Of a stretch of DNA of 16,739 nucleotides, positions 1-5,771 are shown piece by piece. This DNA is from Patescibacteria group bacterium UBA5187 (lineage in GTDB: Bacteria > Patescibacteriota > Minisyncoccia > Phycocordibacterales > PALSA-1337): the NCBI GenBank assembly GCA_002413065.1, contig DHWH01000015.1, positions 83,465 through 100,203 of the forward strand, in the 5' to 3' direction. Each line of letters opens with the position of its first letter. Position 1 is the first letter of the stretch. Both the position numbers and the translations under genes were made by a program. The notes beneath the pieces were generated by a model. The model was given only the letters and a program-made list of their open reading frames with translations, searched no databases and had not been told where the DNA came from.

Positions 1-339
1 CCCTCCTCCGGGAGCCGCATCGGCAACCATTTTGACCTTTCCGGTATAGATATAGCCTCCGCGATCAAAGACAACCTTGGTAATCTTTGCAGATTGGGCT
101 TTTTTTGCAATCTCAATGCCGACTTCCTTGGCACGCTCTACCGGAGTCTTGCCCTTTCCGTCTTTCGACGTGAAAGCGACGAGAGTGTGACCCTTGTCAT
201 CGTTGATGATCTGCGCGTAGATATATTTGTGCGATTTGAAGATCGCCAAACGAGGTCTTTCGGCAGTACCTTTGACCTTTGCGCGAATGCGCAATTTTCT
301 GCGGGCAAAAATGGCTTGTTTTTTCTGTAGTGTATTCAT
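1..339 (-). CDS. rplR: Large-subunit ribosomal protein uL18, 3' end cut by the window
   Basis: uL18 binds 5S rRNA and helps form the central protuberance of the 50S subunit. The reading frame begins at ATG 339-337 (MNTLQKKQAIFARRKLRIR) and stays open to base 1, giving 113 codons. The usual uL18 signatures are present: an early basic segment, 'GTAERPRLAIFKSHKYIYAQ', and the C-terminal 'VVFDRGGYIYTGKVKMVADAA' region (listed here in parts: FDRGGYIYTG, then VADAA). Family members end a few residues after this point, so only the last two to four codons and the stop should lie outside the window. It follows rplF by 5 nt, as in the canonical spc order. There is no Shine-Dalgarno sequence; the bases before ATG are AT-rich and end in ATTACC. 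Confidence 0.95.
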   Translation of the reverse strand, partial: MNTLQKKQAIFARRKLRIRAKVKGTAERPRLAIFKSHKYIYAQIINDDKGHTLVAFTSKDGKGKTPVERAKEVGIEIAKKAQSAKITKVVFDRGGYIYTGKVKMVADAAPGGG

Positions 340-344
340 GGTAA

Positions 345-878
345 TTATGCGGCCTTCTTGCCTTGCTTACGCCTGATAACCTCACCAGAATAACGGACTC
401 CCTTTCCAAGATATGGTTCCGGCTTCTTCAAGGCTCGGACCTGAGCGGCGAATTGACCGACTTGTTCGCAATCAATACCGGAAATGGTAACTATATTTTT
501 CTCGGATGTGACTTTGAGACCTTCTGATATAGGAACTGTGATTCCGTGAGAAAATCCGAGAGCCAAGACCAAATCTTTGCCTTTGACATCGGCTTTGTAA
601 CCGATACCTTCGACAATGAGCTTCTTTTCGTATGGCTTGTTGACTCCGGCGATCATATTCTTGATATGTGAAGCGTATGTTCCCCACAAAGCCTTGCCCT
701 GAAGACTTTCAAATGCCTGAGTGAGAGTGATCTCGTTGTTTTCAATGGCTACTTTGATGTGAGGCTTGAGAAGTTTTGAAAGAGTTCCCAGAGGACCTTT
801 GATGCTCAAAATGCCGCCCGTGAGGGTTGCCTCAGTCTTTGGTGGGAGTTGAATAGGTTTTTTTGCAATTCGTGACAT
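345..878 (-). CDS. rplF: Large-subunit ribosomal protein uL6
   Basis: uL6 lies near the factor-binding region of the 50S subunit. The 177-aa product has the expected family length and the N-terminus MSRIAKKPIQLP. The C-terminal signature is clear (KKPEPYLGKGVRYSGEVIRRK), here split as KKPEPYLGKGVRY followed by SGEVIRRK. Two repeated alpha/beta domains are expected in this family, at roughly residues 1-80 and 81-177. The start at 878 gives the conserved N-terminus; the upstream bases are AATAAATACC with no Shine-Dalgarno sequence. It sits 28 nt downstream of rpsH and 5 nt upstream of rplR and is inferred to be cotranscribed with rpsN-rpsH-rplR from the promoter at 1585-1613. Confidence 0.97.
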   Translation of the reverse strand: MSRIAKKPIQLPPKTEATLTGGILSIKGPLGTLSKLLKPHIKVAIENNEITLTQAFESLQGKALWGTYASHIKNMIAGVNKPYEKKLIVEGIGYKADVKGKDLVLALGFSHGITVPISEGLKVTSEKNIVTISGIDCEQVGQFAAQVRALKKPEPYLGKGVRYSGEVIRRKQGKKAA

Positions 879-906
879 GGTATTTATTGAATGATGAAAA
901 TATGAC

Positions 907-1299
907 CTACCAGATTTTGAATAGGATCTCCCCGCCGACCTTGTTCTTCTTGGCTTCCGTATCGGTCATAATGCCTTTTGACGTAGAGAGGAACGTATTT
1001 CCAAAGCCGCTTCTGTACATACGGATATCCCCTGCTTTCTGGTACATGCGGCGGGATGGTTTTGAAATGCGCTCAACACCATTCACGCGTGGAGTATTTT
1101 CGAAATAGACCAAACCGAGAATGATCTCGTTCGTGTACGGCTTGCCCTTCTTTTCAACTGAATTGACATAACCGGCCTTTTTCAATGCGTGAGCGACGTT
1201 CTCACCAAATTTTGAATAGGTAATAGAAACAACCTGCTTGCCTGCGGCACTGGCATTCTGTAAGCGTATGATGAGGTCTGAAATAGGGTCGGTTACCAT
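907..1299 (-). CDS. rpsH: Small-subunit ribosomal protein uS8
   Basis: uS8 is a primary 16S rRNA-binding protein of the 30S platform and in E. coli is the translational repressor of the spc operon. The 130-aa product starts MVTDPISDLIIRLQNA and ends with the RNA-binding signature LSTSKGIMTDTEAKK...GGEILFKIW. The start at 1299 is supported by this conserved N-terminus. Its first codons overlap the end of rpsN by 7 nt (the rpsN TAA lies at 1295-1293), so the two genes are probably translationally coupled. No Shine-Dalgarno sequence is visible; the bases just upstream are an A-rich run then TCATC. Whether S8 autoregulates here is unknown; the leader upstream of rpsN is a candidate target. Confidence 0.97.
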   Translation of the reverse strand: MVTDPISDLIIRLQNASAAGKQVVSITYSKFGENVAHALKKAGYVNSVEKKGKPYTNEIILGLVYFENTPRVNGVERISKPSRRMYQKAGDIRMYRSGFGNTFLSTSKGIMTDTEAKKNKVGGEILFKIW

Positions 1300-1478
1300 G
1301 ATGATTTTTTTATACCTGGAATAGCACCTTCGTTGGCGAATTCACGGAAACAGATACGGCACAAATCGAAATCTCTCATATATCCGCGCTTACGGCCACA
1401 TCGGAAACAGCGACGAACAACCCGAGATTTGAACTTCGGTGTCTTTTTTGACCTTGCTATAACTGATGTCTTTGCCAT
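1293..1478 (-). CDS. rpsN: Small-subunit ribosomal protein uS14, zinc-binding short form
   Basis: uS14 is a late-assembly protein of the 30S head. The 61-aa product is the short C+ form: two CxxC pairs, C-F-R-C at about residues 24-27 and C-R-I-C at about 40-43, form the expected zinc ribbon, and the protein ends GAIPGIKKSSW as is typical. The start MAKTSVIARSKK agrees with the family. It is the first gene of the rightmost spc block: the usual upstream neighbour rplE is about 3 kb away beyond insertion B, and a promoter at 1585-1613 with a structured leader of about 100 nt precedes it. Its stop codon overlaps the rpsH start. Bases before ATG read AAATACCACTAC, without a Shine-Dalgarno sequence. 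Confidence 0.96.
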   Translation of the reverse strand: MAKTSVIARSKKTPKFKSRVVRRCFRCGRKRGYMRDFDLCRICFREFANEGAIPGIKKSSW

Positions 1479-1504
1479 GTAGTGGTATTTTTAAACAAAA
1501 TGAG

Positions 1505-1543
1505 GATTGGTTAGCTCTCCGTCTGGCGGATGTGCTTCCAATC
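1505..1543 (-). promoter_or_regulatory. Leader hairpin upstream of rpsN
   Basis: Between the inferred transcription start near 1578 and the rpsN ATG, the minus strand contains GATTGG (1543-1538) pairing with CCAATC (1510-1505), AGC/GCT just inside, and an inner TCCG-CCAGA-CGGA hairpin. This is a nested stem-loop of about 39 nt in the 5' UTR. Position before rpsN-rpsH makes it a candidate r-protein autoregulatory site, which is inference only. Confidence 0.45.
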
Positions 1544-1584
1544 ACTAGTTTCTGTCCAAAGCCTTAGGTTGTAAGGTATTGGGG

Positions 1585-1613
1585 ATATTAGCAGAGTGGA
1601 GGACGGGTGTCAA
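1585..1613 (-). promoter_or_regulatory. Promoter of the rpsN-rpsH-rplF-rplR unit
   Basis: On the minus strand TTGACA (1613-1608) is followed by a 17-nt spacer and TAATAT (1590-1585). The spacer ends in TGC, giving an extended -10 (TGC-TAATAT). The -35 is a perfect consensus match. The same CTCTGnTAATAT design occurs before rplD and rpsS. Confidence 0.8.
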
Positions 1614-1640
1614 TAAAAACACAAATATTATCTGTACACA

Positions 1641-1670
1641 TTGACGGCATTGCAGTCTCAATGCTACTAT
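1641..1670 (+). promoter_or_regulatory. Candidate plus-strand promoter, divergent from the rpsN promoter
   Basis: TTGACG (1641-1646), an 18-nt spacer ending TGC, then TACTAT (1665-1670), i.e. an extended -10. The last base of the -10 lies 8 nt before an ATG at 1679, so a transcript from it would start at or next to that ATG. It faces away from the rpsN promoter; the two -35 elements are 27 nt apart. Confidence 0.5.
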
Positions 1671-1678
1671 CCTCACAC

Positions 1679-1759
1679 ATGACATACGCACGTACAAACC
1701 AGGCATATCACCTTAAGTGGTTTACCCAGCTCATTGGCTGTTTGGTTTTTAGCGTATAA
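1679..1759 (+). CDS. Candidate leaderless 26-aa micro-protein
   Basis: A 26-codon frame, MTYARTNQAYHLKWFTQL then IGCLVFSV, begins directly behind the promoter at 1641-1670 and is followed 24 nt later by a strong rho-independent hairpin. The C-terminal third is hydrophobic (LIGCLVFSV) and could insert in a membrane. The combination of promoter, ATG at the predicted +1 and terminator is the only support; there is no recognised family. The alternative is a non-coding RNA of about 140 nt (1677-1817) in which the frame is accidental. Confidence 0.3.
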   Translation: MTYARTNQAYHLKWFTQLIGCLVFSV

Positions 1760-1782
1760 TACTCCCCACTTTATACTCCGCA

Positions 1783-1816
1783 GAAAACCCCAGCCAAAAC
1801 AGGTTGGGGTTTTTTA
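1783..1816 (+). terminator. Strong rho-independent terminator
   Basis: AAAACCCCAGCC, a six-base AAAACA loop, then GGTTGGGGTTTT form a 12-bp stem with one G-T pair, running into extra T residues on the plus strand. On the minus strand the stem also ends in TTTT, so it could act in both directions and shield rpsN from antisense or read-through transcription. Confidence 0.8.
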
Positions 1817-1842
1817 TAGCAAGTAACACATCAATTAAAAAC

Positions 1843-1968
1843 ATGAACGCATATATAAATAATAAGCGACACCTATTTACATCCTATTGGCACCTACTTT
1901 ATCGTGGGCCGTTTTTGGAACCTGCTGAGATGCTCCAAGTGTATATATTCAGAGAGATACTAACTTGA
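1843..1968 (+). CDS. Candidate 41-aa small protein, unrecognised
   Basis: A short frame begins MNAYINNKRHLFTSYWHLL and ends VYIFREILT before TGA. It is rich in aromatic residues and Arg/Lys. It lies between the terminator at 1783-1816 and a long hairpin at 1976-2017, where no other gene is present. No clear promoter or Shine-Dalgarno sequence was found in front of it, though an A-rich stretch precedes the ATG. It may instead be untranslated leader of the 345-aa gene that starts at 2059. Support is weak. Confidence 0.2.
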   Translation: MNAYINNKRHLFTSYWHLLYRGPFLEPAEMLQVYIFREILT

Positions 1969-1975
1969 TACATGT

Positions 1976-2017
1976 CACCAGCGTCCAAAACACAGTTGTG
2001 TTCGGAGTGAGCTGGTG
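1976..2017 (+). promoter_or_regulatory. Nested hairpin upstream of the 345-aa gene
   Basis: CACCAGC (1976-1982) pairs with GCTGGTG (2011-2017); inside, TCC pairs with GGA and AACACA with TGTGTT around a GT centre. The stem is followed by TTCTTT. It ends 41 nt before ATG 2059. It could be a leader regulatory structure or a weak terminator for a small upstream transcript; no promoter is visible between it and 2059, which favours the leader reading. Confidence 0.5.
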
Positions 2018-2058
2018 TTCTTTACAAAGAGCAGTAACCAAAAAAAAGACCTAAAGTT

Positions 2059-3096
2059 ATGTATTACTTAACGTCGGTACAGCAAGTCATTGAAGAGCTG
2101 CGCTCGCGCAGAAAAAACAGACATGTCATCCAATCGATGCTTGATCAGAATATCGAATCCTTATTCGGTATTCCCAACTACAGTCGTTTCATCCGGGAAG
2201 AGATCGCCAGGTCTATTCACGGTCAAAATGCCGGAATCGATGGAGAAAAAACCTATGGCTTCTTGGCACGCCAGATTCCTGGCACATGTTCGGAAGACAT
2301 TGCATGCAATCTGCTCTCACGCAAACTCGGAATAGTTCCTTGCTCATTCGCGTTCACGCGTGACACGTTTCACTCGAACAGCAACGACAAACTCTTCCGG
2401 GCGAAAGTCCCATTCATATCATGGTCGAAAAAAGGCCGTCTTGTGATCAATCACAAATGCGTACTCACGGGCATGACTTCAAATTCATATACCAACCTGA
2501 ACATGGTCCGAATGGATAAACTTCAGGCTGGTGATATGATGCTTGCCGAATATCATCGGACTATGCAGCACTCGGTATTCAGCGCTTTTTCCCAGCCATC
2601 CATATGGGGCGACATTTCGCCAGTATATGGAGAAATACTGGCGCGCGTAAAGGCGGCTCGGAAACAACCTCCGTTTATCTGGAGAAGTAACGGCGAACAT
2701 AAAGATGCACAGTGCACAGACTACACTGAGGAAGACGCGCGGGGCTTGATTGTCCGGCCTTCATCAAAATGGTACTACTATCTTTACTTATCGATGTTTC
2801 TCGACGGTACATTTGTCTTGCTTGAAACGTATGATAATGAAGCTGGGGGCGTACCTGAGGCGCGGAAGCTATTCGAGACCGAGATGAACAAAGTGTTTGC
2901 AGCCACCGGGTTTATGCCTCTCGTTGTTAAAACAACTCCCCTGCGTCCGGACATGCTGTATGTAAATCAGCATATACTCGATAATCCCGCGCGTGCCGCG
3001 GAAACATTATCAGGTTTGCATTATTGGTCAGATGATACATCTGCAATGACGAGATGGTTTGCTGATCAAGTAATCCAATTCGGCAGAACAGCGTAA
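2059..3096 (+). CDS. Hypothetical protein, 345 aa, no family recognised
   Basis: This is a complete frame of 345 codons inside the gap between rplE and rpsN, on the opposite strand from the ribosomal genes. I do not recognise a family. No signal peptide or membrane segment is evident, so it is probably cytoplasmic. The N-terminal 60 residues are helical and basic (VIEELRSRRKNRHV, FIREEIARSIHG). A middle segment (residues about 90-140) has FTRDTFHSNSNDKLFRAKVPF and a cysteine-containing strand, and the C-terminal third has WYYYLYLSMFLDGTFVLLET followed by an acidic helix and strands. There is no P-loop, zinc cluster or obvious catalytic motif. It has its own terminator at 3118-3157 and a hairpin-bearing leader upstream. 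Absence of stops over more than 1 kb supports it being coding. Function is not assignable from sequence. Confidence 0.8.
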   Translation: MYYLTSVQQVIEELRSRRKNRHVIQSMLDQNIESLFGIPNYSRFIREEIARSIHGQNAGIDGEKTYGFLARQIPGTCSEDIACNLLSRKLGIVPCSFAFTRDTFHSNSNDKLFRAKVPFISWSKKGRLVINHKCVLTGMTSNSYTNLNMVRMDKLQAGDMMLAEYHRTMQHSVFSAFSQPSIWGDISPVYGEILARVKAARKQPPFIWRSNGEHKDAQCTDYTEEDARGLIVRPSSKWYYYLYLSMFLDGTFVLLETYDNEAGGVPEARKLFETEMNKVFAATGFMPLVVKTTPLRPDMLYVNQHILDNPARAAETLSGLHYWSDDTSAMTRWFADQVIQFGRTA

Positions 3097-3117
3097 CTGA
3101 AACTGCTCTTAGACAAC

Positions 3118-3157
3118 TTCCAACAAGTGACAAGTCATGCTACTTGTTGGAATTTTT
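3118..3157 (+). terminator. Rho-independent terminator of the 345-aa gene
   Basis: TTCCAACAAGT (3118-3128) and ACTTGTTGGAA (3142-3152) form a perfect 11-bp stem with a 13-nt loop, followed by TTTTT. It lies 21 nt after the stop codon at 3096. The T-run overlaps a TATACT box that may start the next gene. Confidence 0.85.
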
Positions 3158-3162
3158 ATACT
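3157..3162 (+). promoter_or_regulatory. Candidate -10 box for the peptidase gene
   Basis: TATACT lies 16 nt before ATG 3179, immediately behind the terminator of the preceding gene. No good -35 is visible at 16-18 nt, so the assignment rests on the -10 match and on the need for a new start after the terminator. Confidence 0.35.
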
Positions 3163-3178
3163 AGATTAACATATCACC

Positions 3179-4138
3179 ATGAAGACTTCCTCAAACAATT
3201 CAATCTTCAAAACAGTCATGAAAAATTTGACGGCTTTGGGCACTCGCCAAGGTGCTGCCCTGAAAAAAGCGTATTCGCATATTTCTTCAGTGCTCACAAA
3301 AAATCAGATTCCTTTCAGGACAGAAACATACCGTACCGCATTGCCTGTATGGAAAAAATGGTCTCTCAAGACCGAAAAAGGCGCGATCCCCTGTTTACCC
3401 ACCGGACTAACTTCAGGAACTATAACAAATGCGTACGCACTGGTAAGTTCGCTCGTATCCTCTAGATATTTTCTGGATATGCCTCACGTAAATGTAAACC
3501 CCAAATCTTCCATCATATCCCGAGCAAATTTTTCATTCGCACCTTCTCTTGCAATATCCAGAGAATCATTAAAAGCTCTATGTAATGCCAGGAATATACG
3601 TGGCGAACTACGAGTTGAAAAAAAGATGCAGGACACGCGACAGATTCTCATTGGCAATACCAAAAATCCGAAAAAGATATTGTTCTCTCACTTTGATTCC
3701 GTTGGAACAGGCGCGGCGGATAATGCGAGCGGGACAGCACTTATGCTACAACTGATCTCTGAAGACCCCCAACTTCTGAATAACAATCTCTTCGTATTGG
3801 ATGGAAATGAAGAACTTTCATACGATTATCCGGTATATTGGGGACGAGGATATAGAAATTTTGAAAAGAAATACGCAAGACAAATCTCCAAAGCAAAACG
3901 GCTTATCGTAGTCGATTGCATAGGATATGCACCCACTGAAATACTATCAAAAGGTCCGATTATTAAACTTGCATTCCCCATCCAAAAAATAAATTTGCTG
4001 GCAAAGAAAATCGTTCTGATTACTTCAGACTACGATACATTAATGGGAGTATACCACTCCGATGATGATACTCTCTCACGCATCAAAAAACGATTTATTG
4101 ATGAGGCATTGGAGAAATTAAAAATGTTATTGAAATGA
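3179..4138 (+). CDS. M28-like zinc metallopeptidase
   Basis: The 319-aa product carries the spaced metal-ligand pattern of M28 (aminopeptidase Y / bacterial leucyl aminopeptidase type) co-catalytic zinc peptidases: H171-x-D173 in SHFDSV, bridging D181 in AADNASGTA, the E211-E212 pair in DGNEELS (general base and ligand), D246 in IVVDCIGY, and H293 in VYHSDDDT. All five expected ligands plus the catalytic glutamate are present, so the enzyme may be active. Residues 1-150 show no recognised domain. There is no signal peptide or lipobox, unlike many exported M28 enzymes, so action in the cytoplasm on peptides is inferred. The start at 3179 (CACC-ATG) is 16 nt behind a TATACT box. It sits in insertion B, on the opposite strand from the r-protein genes. 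Substrate cannot be predicted. Confidence 0.8.
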   Translation: MKTSSNNSIFKTVMKNLTALGTRQGAALKKAYSHISSVLTKNQIPFRTETYRTALPVWKKWSLKTEKGAIPCLPTGLTSGTITNAYALVSSLVSSRYFLDMPHVNVNPKSSIISRANFSFAPSLAISRESLKALCNARNIRGELRVEKKMQDTRQILIGNTKNPKKILFSHFDSVGTGAADNASGTALMLQLISEDPQLLNNNLFVLDGNEELSYDYPVYWGRGYRNFEKKYARQISKAKRLIVVDCIGYAPTEILSKGPIIKLAFPIQKINLLAKKIVLITSDYDTLMGVYHSDDDTLSRIKKRFIDEALEKLKMLLK

Positions 4139-4215
4139 AAAAGCCATGCGGAGAGAAGTGCATGGCTGAGAAAAGAAGAAAGAGCGAAAGTGAAAGGAGC
4201 AAAGAACAAGGATAA
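4135..4215 (+). CDS. Possible 26-aa basic peptide overlapping the peptidase stop
   Basis: An ATG at 4135 overlaps the peptidase TGA as ATGA and opens a 26-codon frame, MKKPCGEKCMAEKRRK then SESERSKEQG, ending in two consecutive TAA codons. It is highly charged with one CxxxC pair. The ATGA overlap is the usual geometry of translational coupling. Against it, the region is a low-complexity purine tract in which charged peptides arise by chance. Confidence 0.2.
   Translation: MKKPCGEKCMAEKRRKSESERSKEQG
4142..4167 (-). terminator. Hairpin with T-run on the minus strand, after the peptidase gene
   Basis: AGCCATGC and GCATGGCT pair perfectly over 8 bp with a 10-nt loop. On the minus strand the stem runs into TTTTTC, giving a rho-independent form; on the plus strand it is followed by GAGAAAAG. 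It could stop minus-strand transcripts that read past 4459, and also cap the 3' end of the convergent peptidase mRNA. Confidence 0.5.
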
Positions 4216-4458
4216 TAAAGAGCAAATGAGTGAGACGGGGTGAAAGGAATAATGGAGGTGGAGAGGTGAAAATGTCGGGGCTGGGGAGCAACTGAGAGTA
4301 CTTGAGGGATTGGAAAGTCATGAAAAAGCCGACATATTCACATCCAGAAATCATTATTTCTTTCGAGATCTGGTTTTCAAAGTTCTTTCTTCTCTCCCCA
4401 CTATCACTACGTGGCATATAGCTTTTTGGTGCAACCTGAAACGCCTACAACATGCAAT
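4146..4458. other. Intergenic region with a purine-rich tract and 11-bp direct repeats
   Basis: From about 4146 to 4319 the plus strand is roughly four-fifths purine, made of GAAAG, GGAG and GAGTGAG type words, unlike anything else here. The 11-mer ATGAAAAAGCC occurs at both ends (4135-4145 and 4320-4330). From 4331 to 4458 composition returns to normal. Frames crossing this area (for example minus 4417-4127 or plus 4310-4600) look like chance openings. No established gene is visible. Confidence 0.5.
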
Positions 4459-4486
4459 AAAAATCCCGACGAGGGCCGAGATTTTT
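4459..4486 (-). terminator. Terminator of the rpsS-rplE unit
   Basis: On the minus strand AAAAATCTCGGC, a CCTC loop, and GTCGGGATTTTT pair over 12 positions including two G-T pairs, with TTTTTATT at the 3' side. It begins 34 nt after the rplE stop. The plus-strand version also ends in T residues, so it may be bidirectional. Confidence 0.8.
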
Positions 4487-4519
4487 TATTTATCTAAATT
4501 AGAGCCCCTATTTCGCGAA

Positions 4520-5077
4520 CTATTTCTTTGTATCTCCTTCCCTCTTCAAAGGCATGCCCATATGTTCCAAAAATGCGAGAGTAGACTTTTTATCTTTTGA
4601 AGTAATAACTATCGTGATAGCAAAACCAAAAACGTCCTTCAAATCTTCATCGGATGTTTCTGCAAAAATAGTGTGTTCTTTGACACCCATCGTATAGTTG
4701 CCCATCGCATCAACGGATGCTCGAGAAAGGCCACGGAAGTCTTTTGTACGAGGAAGAGCGATGTGGATGAGACGATCCAAAAATTCGGTCATGCGCTTGC
4801 CACGGAGAGTGATCTGGTACCCTACAGCATCGCCTGTACGGGTCTTGAAGGAAGCAATGGCTTTCTTTGTGGAACGAACCGCAGGCTTCTGACCTGTGAT
4901 CTTCATCAAACGATCTGCAATAAGTTCGATCTTCTTTTTATCTTTGACTGAACCGAAACCATTCGAAATAACCACTTTGACGAGACGTGGTGCTTGCATT
5001 GGATTCACGAGAGCGAGAGTCTCCTTGAGAGCCTTGTATGAATTTTTATTGAGTTCGTAAGCTGTTGTGTATGCCAT
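4520..5077 (-). CDS. rplE: Large-subunit ribosomal protein uL5
   Basis: uL5 binds 5S rRNA and forms the intersubunit bridge of the central protuberance. The 185-aa product has family length and motifs: PRLVKVVISNGFGSV, TGQKPAVRSTKKAIASF, RGKRMTEFLDRLI, LPRTKDFRGLS, GNYTMGVKEHTIF, and the C-terminal TSKDKKSTLAFLEHMGMPLK. The start MAYTTAYELNKNSYK is preceded by AATTACTACC and no Shine-Dalgarno sequence. It is the last gene of its unit, followed by the hairpin at 4459-4486; in most bacteria rpsN follows directly, but here insertion B separates them by 3 kb. Confidence 0.97.
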   Translation of the reverse strand: MAYTTAYELNKNSYKALKETLALVNPMQAPRLVKVVISNGFGSVKDKKKIELIADRLMKITGQKPAVRSTKKAIASFKTRTGDAVGYQITLRGKRMTEFLDRLIHIALPRTKDFRGLSRASVDAMGNYTMGVKEHTIFAETSDEDLKDVFGFAITIVITSKDKKSTLAFLEHMGMPLKREGDTKK

Positions 5078-5093
5078 GGTAGTAATTTAAAAT

Positions 5094-5348
5094 TTAGGCT
5101 TTCGCTTTCTTGGCCTTGACCTGATCGGCTTTCATAACCTTGGACGCATGCATAGGCATTGCCTGGTCGACTACTTGTCCTTTCTGGCCTTCTTTGCGGG
5201 GACGGACATGTTTCTTTACTGTATTCAAACCCTCGACGATCACCTTCTTTTCAGAAGGAAAAGCCTTGAGAACTCTGCCAGTCTTGCCTTTGTCATCACC
5301 CGAGAGGATGATTACCATATCGCCTTTTTTTACATGCATTGAAGTCAT
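5094..5348 (-). CDS. rplX: Large-subunit ribosomal protein uL24, short form
   Basis: uL24 is an assembly-initiating protein near the exit tunnel. At 84 aa it is shorter than the usual 100-105 aa, lacking most of the C-terminal part. The KOW motif is intact (KKGDMVIILSGDDKGKTGRV, residues about 7-26), followed by VEGLNTVKKHVRPRKE. Two in-frame starts are near: ATG 5348 (MTSMHVKKGD) and ATG 5339 (MHVKKGD); the family N-terminus fits either, and the TTTACCACT context before 5348 resembles the other genes here. It lies 16 nt upstream of rplE. Confidence 0.95.
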   Translation of the reverse strand: MTSMHVKKGDMVIILSGDDKGKTGRVLKAFPSEKKVIVEGLNTVKKHVRPRKEGQKGQVVDQAMPMHASKVMKADQVKAKKAKA

Positions 5349-5366
5349 AGTGGTAAATATAATGTA

Positions 5367-5738
5367 TTAGACGATTTCCGGCGCTCGTGAAGCGATCGTT
5401 TTGAAACCAGCCTCGCCTATTTCGCGTGGAATAGGACCGAAGATACGTCCTGCGACTGGCTCCTTCTTATCTTTTTCGATGATGACGACTGCGTTCTCAT
5501 CAAAACGAATGTAAGATCCATCCTTGCGGCGCATGGCCTTTGTCTGACGAACTACGACAGCATGGAGAACATCTTTCTTCTTGATAGCCTTTCGAGGTTC
5601 TGCTTTTTGGACGGACAAAACAACGATCTCACCGAGCTCGGCATATCGCTTGCGGGTAGCGCCAAGTACTTTGAAGATGCGTCCGATCTTGGCACCGGAG
5701 TTATCTGCAATATTTACGATTGATCTTGGCTGAATCAT
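5367..5738 (-). CDS. rplN: Large-subunit ribosomal protein uL14
   Basis: uL14 sits at the subunit interface next to uL19. The 123-aa product matches the family from end to end: MIQPRSIVNIADNSGAKIG at the N-terminus, AVVVRQTKAMRRKDGSYIRF in the middle, and FGPIPREIGEAGFKTIASRAPEIV at the C-terminus (cited in parts, GPIPREI and KTIASRAPEIV). Length is normal. It lies between rpsQ and rplX as expected, and the start is preceded by TTTAATACC with no Shine-Dalgarno sequence. Confidence 0.98.
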   Translation of the reverse strand: MIQPRSIVNIADNSGAKIGRIFKVLGATRKRYAELGEIVVLSVQKAEPRKAIKKKDVLHAVVVRQTKAMRRKDGSYIRFDENAVVIIEKDKKEPVAGRIFGPIPREIGEAGFKTIASRAPEIV

Positions 5739-5771
5739 GGTATTAAATGGAAATTAAGATATTGAAATGAT

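Noticed and set aside
1614..2058. tRNA, tmRNA or T-box element in the long gap before the 345-aa gene
   Set aside because: No T-arm GGTTCGA-type sequence, cloverleaf, or T-box consensus could be found.
4127..4417. A 96-codon minus-strand frame across the purine tract
   Set aside because: Its composition (Ser, Phe, Leu, Pro) is the expected translation of a pyrimidine-rich strand and it overlaps the peptidase gene end.
4310..4600. A 96-codon plus-strand frame over the rplE 3' end
   Set aside because: It crosses the terminator at 4459-4486 and overlaps the end of rplE; no promoter or family signal was found.
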